Assembly: GCA_031266015.1 (NCBI GenBank)
Contig: JAISBU010000033.1
Span: 1 to 64,000, forward strand
DNA length: 64,000 nucleotides
Source of the DNA: Prevotellaceae bacterium
GTDB lineage: Bacteria > Bacteroidota > Bacteroidia > Bacteroidales > UBA932
Reading direction: 5' to 3'
Shown: positions 1-8,581 of the stretch, piece by piece
Layout: every line of letters begins with the position of its first letter
How positions within the stretch are numbered: position 1 is the first letter of the stretch
Notes under the pieces: model-generated
Seen by the model: only the letters and a program-made list of their open reading frames with translations
Told to the model about the DNA's origin: nothing
Databases searched by the model: none
Translations under genes and position numbers: made by a program

Positions 1-132
1 GAGCTTGGCTGGAAACCTAAATGGGATATGCGTACTACCATTTCCAAAACGGTAGAGTGGTATAAAAACTACTCGAAAGAAGATATATATCAACTTTGTT
101 TAAAACAGATAGCAGAATACGTAAACAAATGA
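1..132 (+). CDS. rfbG: CDP-glucose 4,6-dehydratase, C-terminal end (partial)
   Basis: The reading frame is open from the window edge and encodes the last 43 residues of a protein. It starts ELGWKPKWDM and continues with TVEWYK, which matches the conserved end of CDP-glucose 4,6-dehydratases (short-chain dehydrogenase/reductase family). In the family this enzyme turns CDP-glucose into CDP-4-keto-6-deoxyglucose, the entry to CDP-dideoxyhexoses of O-antigens. The catalytic part lies outside the window, so the call rests on the tail and on the next gene, whose ATG overlaps this stop codon (ATGA at 129-132). Confidence 0.75.
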   Translation, partial: ELGWKPKWDMRTTISKTVEWYKNYSKEDIYQLCLKQIAEYVNK

Positions 133-1019
133 TAGTTTCTATTATCGGTACAAATGGTTTTTTGGCAGATACTATTGGGCGGTTTTGCGCAGAGCAATGC
201 CATTATAGTATTAGATGTTACGGTCTTTCAGAGCCCATACATCATTATGATTTGTTTGCACAAGTTAATTTGATGACACAATACTTAAATTATGATGAGT
301 TAGTGGAAAGCGACCTCATCGTATATGCAAGTGGTGCAGGCATTCAGTCGAATTTAGGCGAGAAATATGATTTAGTTTATGCGCTAAACGTAAACATTCC
401 GATTATCATATCTAAAGAGTTGTCAAAGCGCAGCTATAAAGGTACTTTCGTTACATTTGGCTCATGCTTTGAGATAGGAGCAAATAATCAAAACATACAG
501 TTTGATGAATCGCAATTAAGTATATCAACCTTACCAGCGCCAAATGATTACTGCATATCAAAAAGATTGTTGACACGTTTTGCCATGTCCGATGTTCCAA
601 CTTTTAATTATTTGCATCTTATTTTGCCAACGATATATGGAGCAGGCGAATCTAAGCATCGCCTAATACCCTATACCATTAATACCCTTAAAGAGGAGAA
701 AGTACCTCAATTTACAAATGGAGAGCAGGTTCGTCAGTACCTGCATATTAACGACGTTGTTAAAATTTTGTTTTCGTTGTATGAAAAAAAAGAGCAGGGA
801 ATTTTCAACATCTCCGGAGTAGAAACCTTGTCTGTTAAGCAAATTGTAGCTATTATTTTTTCTTTTTTTGGTAAAGAACTCCCGAATAACATTTTCGGTA
901 AAGAGCAACGAATAGATGTTTCCATGCAAAATTTACAATTAAATGGGAGTAAGCTATTTTCTATCTTGCCAAACTTCAAGTACTCTTTATTTTCAGAAGT
1001 AATTAAAGAATATTTATAA
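129..1019 (+). CDS. NAD(P)-dependent sugar-nucleotide reductase/epimerase (extended SDR)
   Basis: The protein has 296 residues when started at the ATG at 129, which overlaps the stop codon of the upstream gene; an upstream in-frame ATG at 96 would place 11 residues before the nucleotide-binding strand and lies inside the previous gene. The N-terminus has the Rossmann glycine motif GTNGFLADTIG, and near residue 140 there is the YCISK form of the YxxxK catalytic motif. This is an extended short-chain dehydrogenase. Next to a CDP-glucose dehydratase the likely job is reduction or epimerisation of CDP-4-keto-6-deoxyhexose, as done by CDP-abequose/paratose synthases, but the exact sugar cannot be read from sequence. 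Confidence 0.8.
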   Translation: MIVSIIGTNGFLADTIGRFCAEQCHYSIRCYGLSEPIHHYDLFAQVNLMTQYLNYDELVESDLIVYASGAGIQSNLGEKYDLVYALNVNIPIIISKELSKRSYKGTFVTFGSCFEIGANNQNIQFDESQLSISTLPAPNDYCISKRLLTRFAMSDVPTFNYLHLILPTIYGAGESKHRLIPYTINTLKEEKVPQFTNGEQVRQYLHINDVVKILFSLYEKKEQGIFNISGVETLSVKQIVAIIFSFFGKELPNNIFGKEQRIDVSMQNLQLNGSKLFSILPNFKYSLFSEVIKEYL

Positions 1020-1182
1020 ATGAGCTTAAAAAACAGGATACAAATTTTCGAACGAAAGCTATTAACGGACGAAAGGGGCTGGTTTTTGAAATAAGAGCGC
1101 CACAAATGATTTTATTTTAATGGCATATACCGATATGCCTTATGAGCCTACAGACACGATACAATATCCTACAGGTATTTGA
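1020..1182 (+). pseudogene. Internally deleted dTDP-4-dehydrorhamnose 3,5-epimerase-like gene
   Basis: An ATG directly after the previous stop opens a 24-residue frame ending DERGWFLK and a stop at 1092-1094, which looks like the N-terminus of RmlC/cupin-type sugar 3,5-epimerases. In the next frame, starting near 1090, the sequence reads NKSATNDFILMAYTD and continues MPYEPTDTI to a stop at 1180-1182, which looks like the C-terminus of the same family (alanine/leucine strand, then D-x-PY-x-P-x-DTI). The family is usually about 135-150 residues, so roughly 80-90 central residues including the active site are missing. The two ends meet near 1089-1092. I infer a single internal deletion. Confidence 0.7.
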
Positions 1183-1213
1183 GTAAAGTTTTCGTATAAC
1201 TTAGTACAAAAAA

Positions 1214-2134
1214 ATGGCAAGTAAACCAAATATACAGGTTTTTATTTTAACCTATAACCGTCCTGATTTAGTTGTAAAATCCATAAGCTCTGTATTGCAA
1301 CAATCTTATAAGGACATGGAAGTTATTGTTTCCGACAATTCTACCAATGATGCGACAGAAGCTATAATTCAGAATTCTTTTTCTAGCAAAGTAAAATACA
1401 TCAAACGAACCCCTTCTGTTGGTGATCTCATTGCTCATCTCAACATAATTTTGAAAGAGGTAGCTGCAGATTTCTTTATGATCTTTCATGACGATGACAT
1501 CATGTACCCTAACATGGTCGAAACCCTGTACAATAAAATATGCAGCGACTCTTCAATAGCAGCCGTAGCGGCAAATGCTCGGATTGTTAAAGGTTCAAAA
1601 TATACGGCAAAGGCATCTTTTTCATCTAAAACACCGTCGATTTGCATTAATACGCCCGATGAATTAGTTCGCCCATACCTCTGCGGTAGTGGTAATAAGA
1701 TAGCTCCGTTCCCATCTTATATGTATCGTAAGGAGGTAGCGGAGAAAATTGTTATAGATCCGAAACAGGGCGGAAAATACAGCGATACGTCATTTTTGAT
1801 AAAAGTTGCCCAGTCAGGTAAGATTATTTGGGTAAATCCGCCATTGATGGATTACTATTTCCACACAACACAGCTGAGCTATACCAATGACTTTTTGGCA
1901 AGACTTCGCTTGATTTACTTCATCAGCAGCAATACAAATTTCAAGCTGAGGAGCAAAGAGCTGCGGAACTACAGGTTGATGAATGTATATGGTAGCTGGG
2001 TCTATTCATTAAGAAACGGACAACCTTTTTCTTTGAAAAAAAAGGTAATGCTTCTTTTCTTTAAGTATTCGCCATTCAGCTGTTTTCCAAAAATAATTTT
2101 CCGTTTGCTAACCATAAAACCAAAAGTATTATGA
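1214..2134 (+). CDS. Family 2 glycosyltransferase
   Basis: This 306-residue protein begins with a GT-A fold signature: strand QVFILTYNRPDL, then VSDNSTND, and the HDDD metal/nucleotide motif near residue 95. It should transfer a sugar from a nucleotide donor to the lipid-linked repeat unit of a surface polysaccharide on the cytoplasmic side of the inner membrane. The start at 1214 follows an A-rich stretch without clear Shine-Dalgarno sequence. The gene overlaps the next by four bases (ATGA), so the two are likely co-translated. Donor and acceptor are unknown. Confidence 0.88.
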   Translation: MASKPNIQVFILTYNRPDLVVKSISSVLQQSYKDMEVIVSDNSTNDATEAIIQNSFSSKVKYIKRTPSVGDLIAHLNIILKEVAADFFMIFHDDDIMYPNMVETLYNKICSDSSIAAVAANARIVKGSKYTAKASFSSKTPSICINTPDELVRPYLCGSGNKIAPFPSYMYRKEVAEKIVIDPKQGGKYSDTSFLIKVAQSGKIIWVNPPLMDYYFHTTQLSYTNDFLARLRLIYFISSNTNFKLRSKELRNYRLMNVYGSWVYSLRNGQPFSLKKKVMLLFFKYSPFSCFPKIIFRLLTIKPKVL

Positions 2135-2988
2135 AAATTATAGAATGTTGCCCTTTTTTTAAAGAAAATCTCCTCGCAGCAGTTCACATAAAAGAGTCCT
2201 CTAAATGGGTGGACGAAATCCATATTATGGAGACTGACTATACGCATCAATATAAGGAGAAACCTTTTTATTTTGACTTGGAACCTTCTCCAAAAGTATT
2301 TTACCATCAGGCAAAAGTCAAGCATTTATTTAGGCCAGCGCGTAAATACATACCCTATTTACGCCCATTTAATAAAGTAAGCAAATGGTTTCCTGTATAT
2401 TTTAGAAATACCTCATGGTACAATGAGGCTGTACATAGAAAACTGGCATCTTCCGTAGATTTTTCCGACAATGATATTATTTTATTTCCGGATATAGACG
2501 AAATAGTGAATCCTGTCTACGCCGACAGATTGGTAGAAGAGGTGAAGAAAAGGGGTATCGCTACCATAAAATTACATTTTTCGCTTTTTTATTTTAATCT
2601 TTTTTCATTGAACTGGGGGGGAGCAAAAGACTACAGCTACAGAATTATAGCTTTAACGGGAAAAGTGTTCAGAGAACAATGGAAAAAAGATTCCGATTGG
2701 CTACGGAAGTCAGGTGAGCGCGGCCAGCTAACCGACTCTGTGTATTGCTTCGATGATTTTATGGGATTCCATCATTCCTGGCTGGGCGATGCAGCATCTA
2801 TCTCTCAAAAGTTAGGCGCTTATTCTCATGCAGACCAGAAAGAATATAATGATATTGAATATATCCAAACGTGCTTAAGAAACAAACAATCCATCTTTCC
2901 GGGGCACAAGCTGGAAGTTAACGACAATATTAAACTTTTAGACGCTGTGGAAGCCTTGAGAGAATCAAATCCTCAACTATTTATATAG
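2131..2988 (+). CDS. Family 17-like glycosyltransferase
   Basis: This 285-residue protein starts MKIIECCPFFKEN and has the motif LFPDIDEIVNP near residue 123, resembling the SDIDEIP core of GT17 (beta-1,4-N-acetylglucosaminyltransferase-like) proteins. In bacteria such proteins occur in capsule and O-antigen clusters. There is no signal peptide or membrane segment, in keeping with a cytoplasmic transferase. It overlaps the upstream gene by four bases and ends four bases before the next ATG. The GT17 family assignment is by motif memory; the sugar it moves is unknown. Confidence 0.72.
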   Translation: MKIIECCPFFKENLLAAVHIKESSKWVDEIHIMETDYTHQYKEKPFYFDLEPSPKVFYHQAKVKHLFRPARKYIPYLRPFNKVSKWFPVYFRNTSWYNEAVHRKLASSVDFSDNDIILFPDIDEIVNPVYADRLVEEVKKRGIATIKLHFSLFYFNLFSLNWGGAKDYSYRIIALTGKVFREQWKKDSDWLRKSGERGQLTDSVYCFDDFMGFHHSWLGDAASISQKLGAYSHADQKEYNDIEYIQTCLRNKQSIFPGHKLEVNDNIKLLDAVEALRESNPQLFI

Positions 2989-2992
2989 CATT

Positions 2993-4018
2993 ATGAAAAT
3001 TCTGTTTCATGATTTATACGCAGACCTGAATGTAAACAACAAGCTCTTCGAAGACGAAAATACCGCTATCGGAGATGATTTGTTAAAGCCTTTTCATGTA
3101 TTGGCAAAATTAGCTGAAAAACAAGGAGTTGAGGTGGGAACGTGGGCTAAAATTTCCAAAGAATCGGCAGATGCTATTGTGTTTGTTGACTATCCCAAGA
3201 TTAACGACCCTGTTTTTCAGTATGCGATACACCATGATGTGAAAAAATACTTGATTTCTTTAGAAAGTCCCATCATTAGCAAAAGAGGAATAGCAACATC
3301 CTGTCATGACAGCTTCGATAAAATTTTTACCTGGTCAGATGATTTAGTAGCGGCTAATCCTCAAAAATATATCAAAATCAACTATAGCTTCGACACTCCT
3401 CCCTCGTTTGCTGAAGGGTATCGTAGTAAACATTGTATTGTCATTGCCGGAAATAAAGGCAGCTCCGCTCCCAATGAGCTTTACTCGGAAAGATTAAAGT
3501 GTATAAAATGGTTCGAAGAGCACGCTCCTTCCGATTTTGACCTTTACGGATTGCAGTGGGATTTGGTATTGTGGAATTCTGATAAGCTCACAGGCCGTAT
3601 TTTTAATAAAATCAATCGGCAAATAAGATTTTTCCGACAAAATTTTAACGTGTACAAAGGCGCGGTTGAGCGGAAAAGAGCCGTAATGTCTTTGTATAAC
3701 TTTAGCCTGTGCTTGGAAAATGTACATGGGTATAATGGCTACATTACCGAAAAAATATTCGATTGCCTGTTTGCCGGGACTATTCCAATCTACAAAGGTG
3801 CACGTAATATTGCCGGCTACATTCCGCAGAGTTGCTTTGTAAATTACGATGATTTCAACAGCATTTCGGATATGCACGATTTCATAACCGGGATATCGTC
3901 CGGGCAAGTGCTTGCATACCAAAAAAACATAAAGGCGTTTTTGCAAAGTAAGGATTTTGAGCCTTTTCTCTCAACAACATTTGCCAACACTGTATTATCT
4001 AACATTGTATGCGATTAA
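2993..4018 (+). CDS. Family 10 glycosyltransferase (alpha-1,3-fucosyltransferase-like)
   Basis: The 341-residue protein carries the hallmark of GT10 enzymes in its C-terminal half: SLCLENVHGYNGYITEKIF followed by AGTIPIYKG and a P-x-S-C-F strand, the GDP-fucose binding region. Upstream, ERLKCIKWFEEHAPSDFDLYG is also typical. GT10 enzymes usually move fucose from GDP-fucose, but bacterial members can use other 6-deoxy sugars. The gene overlaps the following flippase gene by ten bases. Confidence 0.82.
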   Translation: MKILFHDLYADLNVNNKLFEDENTAIGDDLLKPFHVLAKLAEKQGVEVGTWAKISKESADAIVFVDYPKINDPVFQYAIHHDVKKYLISLESPIISKRGIATSCHDSFDKIFTWSDDLVAANPQKYIKINYSFDTPPSFAEGYRSKHCIVIAGNKGSSAPNELYSERLKCIKWFEEHAPSDFDLYGLQWDLVLWNSDKLTGRIFNKINRQIRFFRQNFNVYKGAVERKRAVMSLYNFSLCLENVHGYNGYITEKIFDCLFAGTIPIYKGARNIAGYIPQSCFVNYDDFNSISDMHDFITGISSGQVLAYQKNIKAFLQSKDFEPFLSTTFANTVLSNIVCD

Positions 4019-5337
4019 AATTGCCTGCGCACGATCGGTCAAAAAAAATGGTAGAAGGGGCTTTCTTTCAGGGGATTGCCTCTATCTTAATTAATCTTGC
4101 CCGATTCGCCATTATCATTATCCTGATTCGGTACTATTCAAAGGAGGAATTTGGGCTGTGGGCAGCCATTACTTCTTCCGCAGCCGTAATCGCTACCGGA
4201 GATTTCGGAATTGTGAATGCATTGCGTAATAAAATGAGTAAGCTAATTGTGTCGGGTAAAGAAGGATTGGAAGAGTGTCGGCTTTACTTTTTTTCTTCCT
4301 TCTATTTTTTCCTGCTTTTATCAGCTGTATTGAGCATCACGGTTTACTGGCTAAGCACCATACTGCCCTTTGAGAGCTTATTTAAAACTGATAACGCTTA
4401 CCTTAAAGAGCAAGGTGTTGCAATTCTTCTTTGGATTCAATGCTTGTTTTTTATCAATATACCTTTAGCTTTAGGAATTCCGCTCTTTTTCTCGTTTCAG
4501 GAAGCTAAGATTTCTGCCATCCTTTCATTCATTCAATCTATGCTTTCATTTATTTGCGTGATTGTTCTCGTATGGTTGAAAAAAGATATTGTAAGTATTT
4601 CAATCGTTTATTTTTCTACAAATGTTTTTGTAAGCTTGTTAGGAACGTTGGTTTTTTTATACAAGCGACGCTGGTTTAATATAAAAATACAAGCTGCTCG
4701 CTTCGTAGGTATCATTAAGGAATTGTTGCTGGTTGGTTGGAAGTTTATGGGAGTGCAGCTTACCGGTAGCTATTTGAAAAATATTGGAGTTATACTATCT
4801 AGCGCCGTATTGAGTGTTTCTGCCGCAGCTGATTTCTCCATTGTTCAAAAGTTATATGCTTTTGGACAAGGAATTTATTCCAGTATGCTAAATCCCATAT
4901 GGGGAGGCTATGCAGATGCTCATGCCCGTAACGACAAACAGTGGTGTAAGCATACGTTATCCAAGTCTATTAACTTTACGGCTGTTTATTTTATTGTACT
5001 CCTTGCTAGCATTATGGCATTTGGTAATATTATTGTAAAATTGGCAGGAGCCGGAAATTACCATATTTCTTACATTCTGTATCTTTTGTTTGGTCTACTA
5101 ACACTGAGTATGGCGTTTTTTGAATGTTCAGCGCTTATACAAAGTGCAATAAATAAAATTAACGTGTTATTGATTATTTTGTCCGTAGCAAGCCTTATTG
5201 TTTTTCCAATTGCTAAGAACGTTGCCCTGCCATACGGATTATCAGGATTAGTTCTGGTTTTGACTTTAATATGGATAGCTTTGACTGTCATATCATACTT
5301 TCAATCCCGCTCCATAATCCATAAAATAAGCGAATAA
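4009..5337 (+). CDS. wzx: Polysaccharide repeat-unit flippase (Wzx-like, PST family)
   Basis: The 442-residue protein is made almost wholly of hydrophobic segments, about twelve predicted transmembrane helices. After a short basic N-terminus comes the typical opening of PST flippases (GIASILINLARF, then EEFGLWA and a DFGI motif). It should move undecaprenyl-linked repeat units across the inner membrane. It overlaps the GT10 gene by ten bases and sits one gene before a polymerase candidate, the usual Wzx/Wzy arrangement. Confidence 0.88.
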   Translation: MRLKLPAHDRSKKMVEGAFFQGIASILINLARFAIIIILIRYYSKEEFGLWAAITSSAAVIATGDFGIVNALRNKMSKLIVSGKEGLEECRLYFFSSFYFFLLLSAVLSITVYWLSTILPFESLFKTDNAYLKEQGVAILLWIQCLFFINIPLALGIPLFFSFQEAKISAILSFIQSMLSFICVIVLVWLKKDIVSISIVYFSTNVFVSLLGTLVFLYKRRWFNIKIQAARFVGIIKELLLVGWKFMGVQLTGSYLKNIGVILSSAVLSVSAAADFSIVQKLYAFGQGIYSSMLNPIWGGYADAHARNDKQWCKHTLSKSINFTAVYFIVLLASIMAFGNIIVKLAGAGNYHISYILYLLFGLLTLSMAFFECSALIQSAINKINVLLIILSVASLIVFPIAKNVALPYGLSGLVLVLTLIWIALTVISYFQSRSIIHKISE

Positions 5338-5372
5338 TCATTTGTATCCACTCTGATTAATGTTATGCAGAT

Positions 5373-6590
5373 ATGAAACGAATAGCGCCCCACACATTAT
5401 TTTTTCTATTAATTTCTGTGCTATACGGAGTACCTCTGTTGCTTACTCTTTTTTTTGATATAAATAGCGAAATGCCCTATGTGGAAAAAATCATTCTTGC
5501 AAGCTATAAAGAAACACGTTTCAGCGTGCTGTGGATATATATTATCAGCGTTACCGCCTTTTTGTTTGGTTCAGGACTGGTTAATTCATGGTTGGGACAG
5601 AAGATTAAGCATTATAACATTCCTCTTGCAGTAAATCCGATAAAACGAAGCGGCCTGACATTGTCGCAACGCTTACTTATATACGTATTTGTAGCGTTAG
5701 GATGTGCTTTGGTTATACAAATGTATTTGGCAGGCGCTTTTTCCGACTATATGAAGTCTTTTGAAGCAAGCTGGGTTGCTCACAATATGTATACGGTACT
5801 GTGTGAGTTTTTCTTCTTTTTTTTCGTTTACCTGTGGATAAATTATAATGGGTACAAGAAGATTAAGGCAGTATTACTGATATTAATTTTTTTGACTGTG
5901 CTTAAAGGTTCTCGAATGTTTGTTGTGCCGTTGTTATTTCTTGTTATTTATAAATATATATATATTGATAAGCGCACCATTTCAAAAATAGTAAGGAAAA
6001 TGTTGCTATTGGGAGTTTTAGCAATAGGTGGATTCTTTTTCATGTTTTTTCATAGGCATGGCACTTCTTTGTCGGGAAAGGAAATAGCTCCCTTTTTATT
6101 TTTGCTTGTTCAATTTGAGGCTTGTGGTGTGCATATACCATTAATGAAAGAGATTTTACTGGGGTGGCATACACAATTTGCTCCAATGGTTACGCTAATA
6201 TCTGATACTATTCTATTTTTAGTGCCGCGATTTATTTGGGGAAACAAAAATGATTATCTTTATTTTGAGAATCAAATCCGTAATTATGACTTGAGCCCAT
6301 TTGGAGGAATGAATGGCGAGGCTTCTGCAATCATATACTTTGGAGTTTTATATCCTTTAGCCTTTTTTATAATTGGGGCAGCCTGTGCCTATATATATAA
6401 ATTACTGCAAACTCGAAAATATGCATGGATAAAGCCACTATACGTATATATGTGTTGTTCGTTGATGTTTACTTTCCTGAGAAATGGAGTATTAAATGCT
6501 TCAAAAAATATGGTAACCATATTAATTCTGTTTCTTGTGCTTGAACTGGCAAAACGGATCATTATACGTCCTACTAAGAATACATTATGA
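5373..6590 (+). CDS. wzy: O-antigen polymerase candidate (Wzy-like membrane protein)
   Basis: The 405-residue protein has about ten to twelve hydrophobic helices and one larger loop (around residues 270-320, with PRFIWGNKND and PFGGMNGEAS) that would lie in the periplasm. Wzy proteins share little sequence, so the call relies on topology, length and position between a flippase and transferases. The segment resembles the oligosaccharide repeat-unit polymerase families seen in Gram-negative clusters. Its last four bases overlap the next ATG. It is very AT-rich, as is usual for wzy genes. Confidence 0.75.
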   Translation: MKRIAPHTLFFLLISVLYGVPLLLTLFFDINSEMPYVEKIILASYKETRFSVLWIYIISVTAFLFGSGLVNSWLGQKIKHYNIPLAVNPIKRSGLTLSQRLLIYVFVALGCALVIQMYLAGAFSDYMKSFEASWVAHNMYTVLCEFFFFFFVYLWINYNGYKKIKAVLLILIFLTVLKGSRMFVVPLLFLVIYKYIYIDKRTISKIVRKMLLLGVLAIGGFFFMFFHRHGTSLSGKEIAPFLFLLVQFEACGVHIPLMKEILLGWHTQFAPMVTLISDTILFLVPRFIWGNKNDYLYFENQIRNYDLSPFGGMNGEASAIIYFGVLYPLAFFIIGAACAYIYKLLQTRKYAWIKPLYVYMCCSLMFTFLRNGVLNASKNMVTILILFLVLELAKRIIIRPTKNTL

Positions 6591-7660
6591 AAATAGCTTA
6601 TATATTACCCTCTTTAGTAAACAAAGGTCCCATAATTGTAGCGCAAAATTTGGCTAATGAATTATGCGCAAGGGGGCATCATGTAGATGTATACTATTTT
6701 GATGAAAAATATGGTGCTCACTTCAATTGCCCAACAAAAAAATTAGACAAAAAAAGGATGCCTGATTTTGATACGTATGATATTGTTCACTCCCACATGT
6801 ACCGGCCAGATAAGTTGCTGTCTAAAATCAAAAGAAGTTTTATACATGCAAAAGCTGTTTCAACCATTCATGCACATATAGAAAAAGACCTTGCCTATTC
6901 ATATAATAAATTGGTGTCTTTTATTTTTTCTTTGCTATGGATTCGCTACCTCAAAAAAATGGATATGGTAGTAGCCATTTCTCATTTTATAGAAAAAACA
7001 TATATACACAAGTTTAAGTGTATATCAACGGTTTACAATGGTGTTGATGTTGACATAAACACAAAATGTGCGGAAAATAAAATAATTGAAAAATTAACCC
7101 AAATTAACAATTTGTACAAAATTATCGGATCCTATGCAAGCCTTTCCTTCGGGAAAGGCTTGCATCAGGTTATTAACATTTTACCTGAAAAAAAAGATTG
7201 GGCGATGGTAATTATTGGTGAAGGACGGGAAAAAGCTAACCTTAAGAAGTTAGCCGCAAAGAATAATGTTTCCGACAGGGTGTTATTTTTTCCATATTTG
7301 ATAAATCCTTACAACTATTTGCCATTGTTTGACATATACGCAATGCCGTCCTATTCGGAAGGATTTGGCTTGGCATTGGTAGAAGCCGCTCTGGCAAAAG
7401 TCCCTGTTGTTTGCTCAGACATTGCTATTTTTAGAGAGCTGTTTAGCGAAGAAGAGGTTGCTTTTTTTACGCTTGATGACATGACGTCGCTATCCAATGC
7501 CATAGATGCTGCCTGCGCAAATAGAAAGCGTTTAGCAGAAAATGCGTATAAAAAAGCCACGTCTGATTATACAATTCATGCTATGGTCGACGGTTATTTA
7601 CACCTTTATAAAAGAATTTTGAATGATAACAGCATCAATCGTAATATACAACTCTCCTAA
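6587..7660 (+). CDS. Family 4 glycosyltransferase
   Basis: This 357-residue protein has a GT-B fold. The N-terminal half opens with MKIAYILPSLVNKGP and has the H-S-H motif near residue 70. The C-terminal half has the GT4 donor-binding region PSYSEGFGLALVEAALAK, with the E-x7-E pair. It is a retaining, nucleotide-sugar-dependent transferase of the polysaccharide cluster. The start overlaps the polymerase gene by four bases, and its last 38 bases overlap the next gene, an unusually long overlap even for this operon. Confidence 0.88.
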   Translation: MKIAYILPSLVNKGPIIVAQNLANELCARGHHVDVYYFDEKYGAHFNCPTKKLDKKRMPDFDTYDIVHSHMYRPDKLLSKIKRSFIHAKAVSTIHAHIEKDLAYSYNKLVSFIFSLLWIRYLKKMDMVVAISHFIEKTYIHKFKCISTVYNGVDVDINTKCAENKIIEKLTQINNLYKIIGSYASLSFGKGLHQVINILPEKKDWAMVIIGEGREKANLKKLAAKNNVSDRVLFFPYLINPYNYLPLFDIYAMPSYSEGFGLALVEAALAKVPVVCSDIAIFRELFSEEEVAFFTLDDMTSLSNAIDAACANRKRLAENAYKKATSDYTIHAMVDGYLHLYKRILNDNSINRNIQLS

Positions 7661-8438
7661 AAAGGATTTACAAATAGTTGTAGCTTGCGCTGCCAATAGC
7701 AGCATCAGTACAATCTATATAGTAGATAATGCACCTAACGATAATTTTAAAGAATTTGCACAAAGTTTATCTGAAAAAGTTGTATATATTCAAGGATGTG
7801 GGAATATAGGCTACGGCGCTGCGCACAACATAGCCATTCGAAAATCTATTGAAAGTGGTGCAAACTATCACTTGGTGCTTAATCCAGATATTGAATTTAA
7901 GCAAGGAACTATAGAAAAATTAGTGGAATTTATGGACGATAATTCTACCGTTGGATTAGTTATGCCTAAAATTTCATATCCCACTGGAGAAATTCAGTAT
8001 TTATGCAAGTTGCTGCCTACACCATTTGACTGGATCTTTAGACGTTTTTGCTTTTTTATGTCAATCGTTGAAAAACGAAATGAGAAATATGAATTGCGGG
8101 CATCTGGTTATGATAAAGTAATGAATATTCCATATCTATCTGGGTGCTTTATGCTGTTTAGAACTTTGGTACTATTAGAAGTCGGACTTTTCGATGAAGG
8201 AATTTTCATGTATGGAGAGGACACTGATATAACACGCAGAATACACAAAAAATATAGAACAATTTTTTATCCCAAAGTAACTGCTGTGCATAGACATAAC
8301 AAAGAATCGTATCGCAGCTATCGTTTATTGTGGATTCATATAAAAGCTGCAATCTACTACTTTAATAAATGGGGGTGGTTGTTTGATAAAGAGAGGCGAG
8401 AAATAAATAAGCGCGTTTTAAAAGAGTTAGGCATATAG
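7623..8438 (+). CDS. Family 2 glycosyltransferase, rhamnosyltransferase-like
   Basis: This 271-residue protein has the order of motifs seen in WbbL/RfbF-type rhamnosyltransferases: TASIVIYNSP, then YIVDNAPND, GNIGYGAAHNIAI, LNPDIEF as the DxD-type motif, and YGEDTDITRRIHKKY in the acceptor/catalytic region. It should add a sugar to the lipid-linked repeat unit. It is the last gene of the polysaccharide operon on this strand and starts 38 bases inside the preceding gene. Donor identity (dTDP-rhamnose or another deoxysugar) is inferred only from family resemblance. Confidence 0.85.
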   Translation: MITASIVIYNSPKKDLQIVVACAANSSISTIYIVDNAPNDNFKEFAQSLSEKVVYIQGCGNIGYGAAHNIAIRKSIESGANYHLVLNPDIEFKQGTIEKLVEFMDDNSTVGLVMPKISYPTGEIQYLCKLLPTPFDWIFRRFCFFMSIVEKRNEKYELRASGYDKVMNIPYLSGCFMLFRTLVLLEVGLFDEGIFMYGEDTDITRRIHKKYRTIFYPKVTAVHRHNKESYRSYRLLWIHIKAAIYYFNKWGWLFDKERREINKRVLKELGI

Positions 8439-8481
8439 CTTCAGATTGCCAGAGCATACATAGCATAATGAAGAATGGAAC

Positions 8482-8506
8482 TAATTTGATTATTTTAATC
8501 AAATTA
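8482..8506. terminator. AT-rich perfect hairpin after the polysaccharide operon
   Basis: Two perfect 11-base arms (8482-8492 and 8496-8506, starting TAATTTGATTA) flank a three-base loop. The hairpin lies 43 bases after the last glycosyltransferase gene. There is no T tract, and the stem is nearly all A and T, so it is at best a weak terminator. As a near-palindrome it could also be a regulator site upstream of the epimerase gene. Confidence 0.4.
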
Positions 8507-8581
8507 TAAGCAAATCTGCTTCGCATTTCTATAATGCGTTTATTACTACATACGGTTAATTACAAAAACTATGATTTAGTT

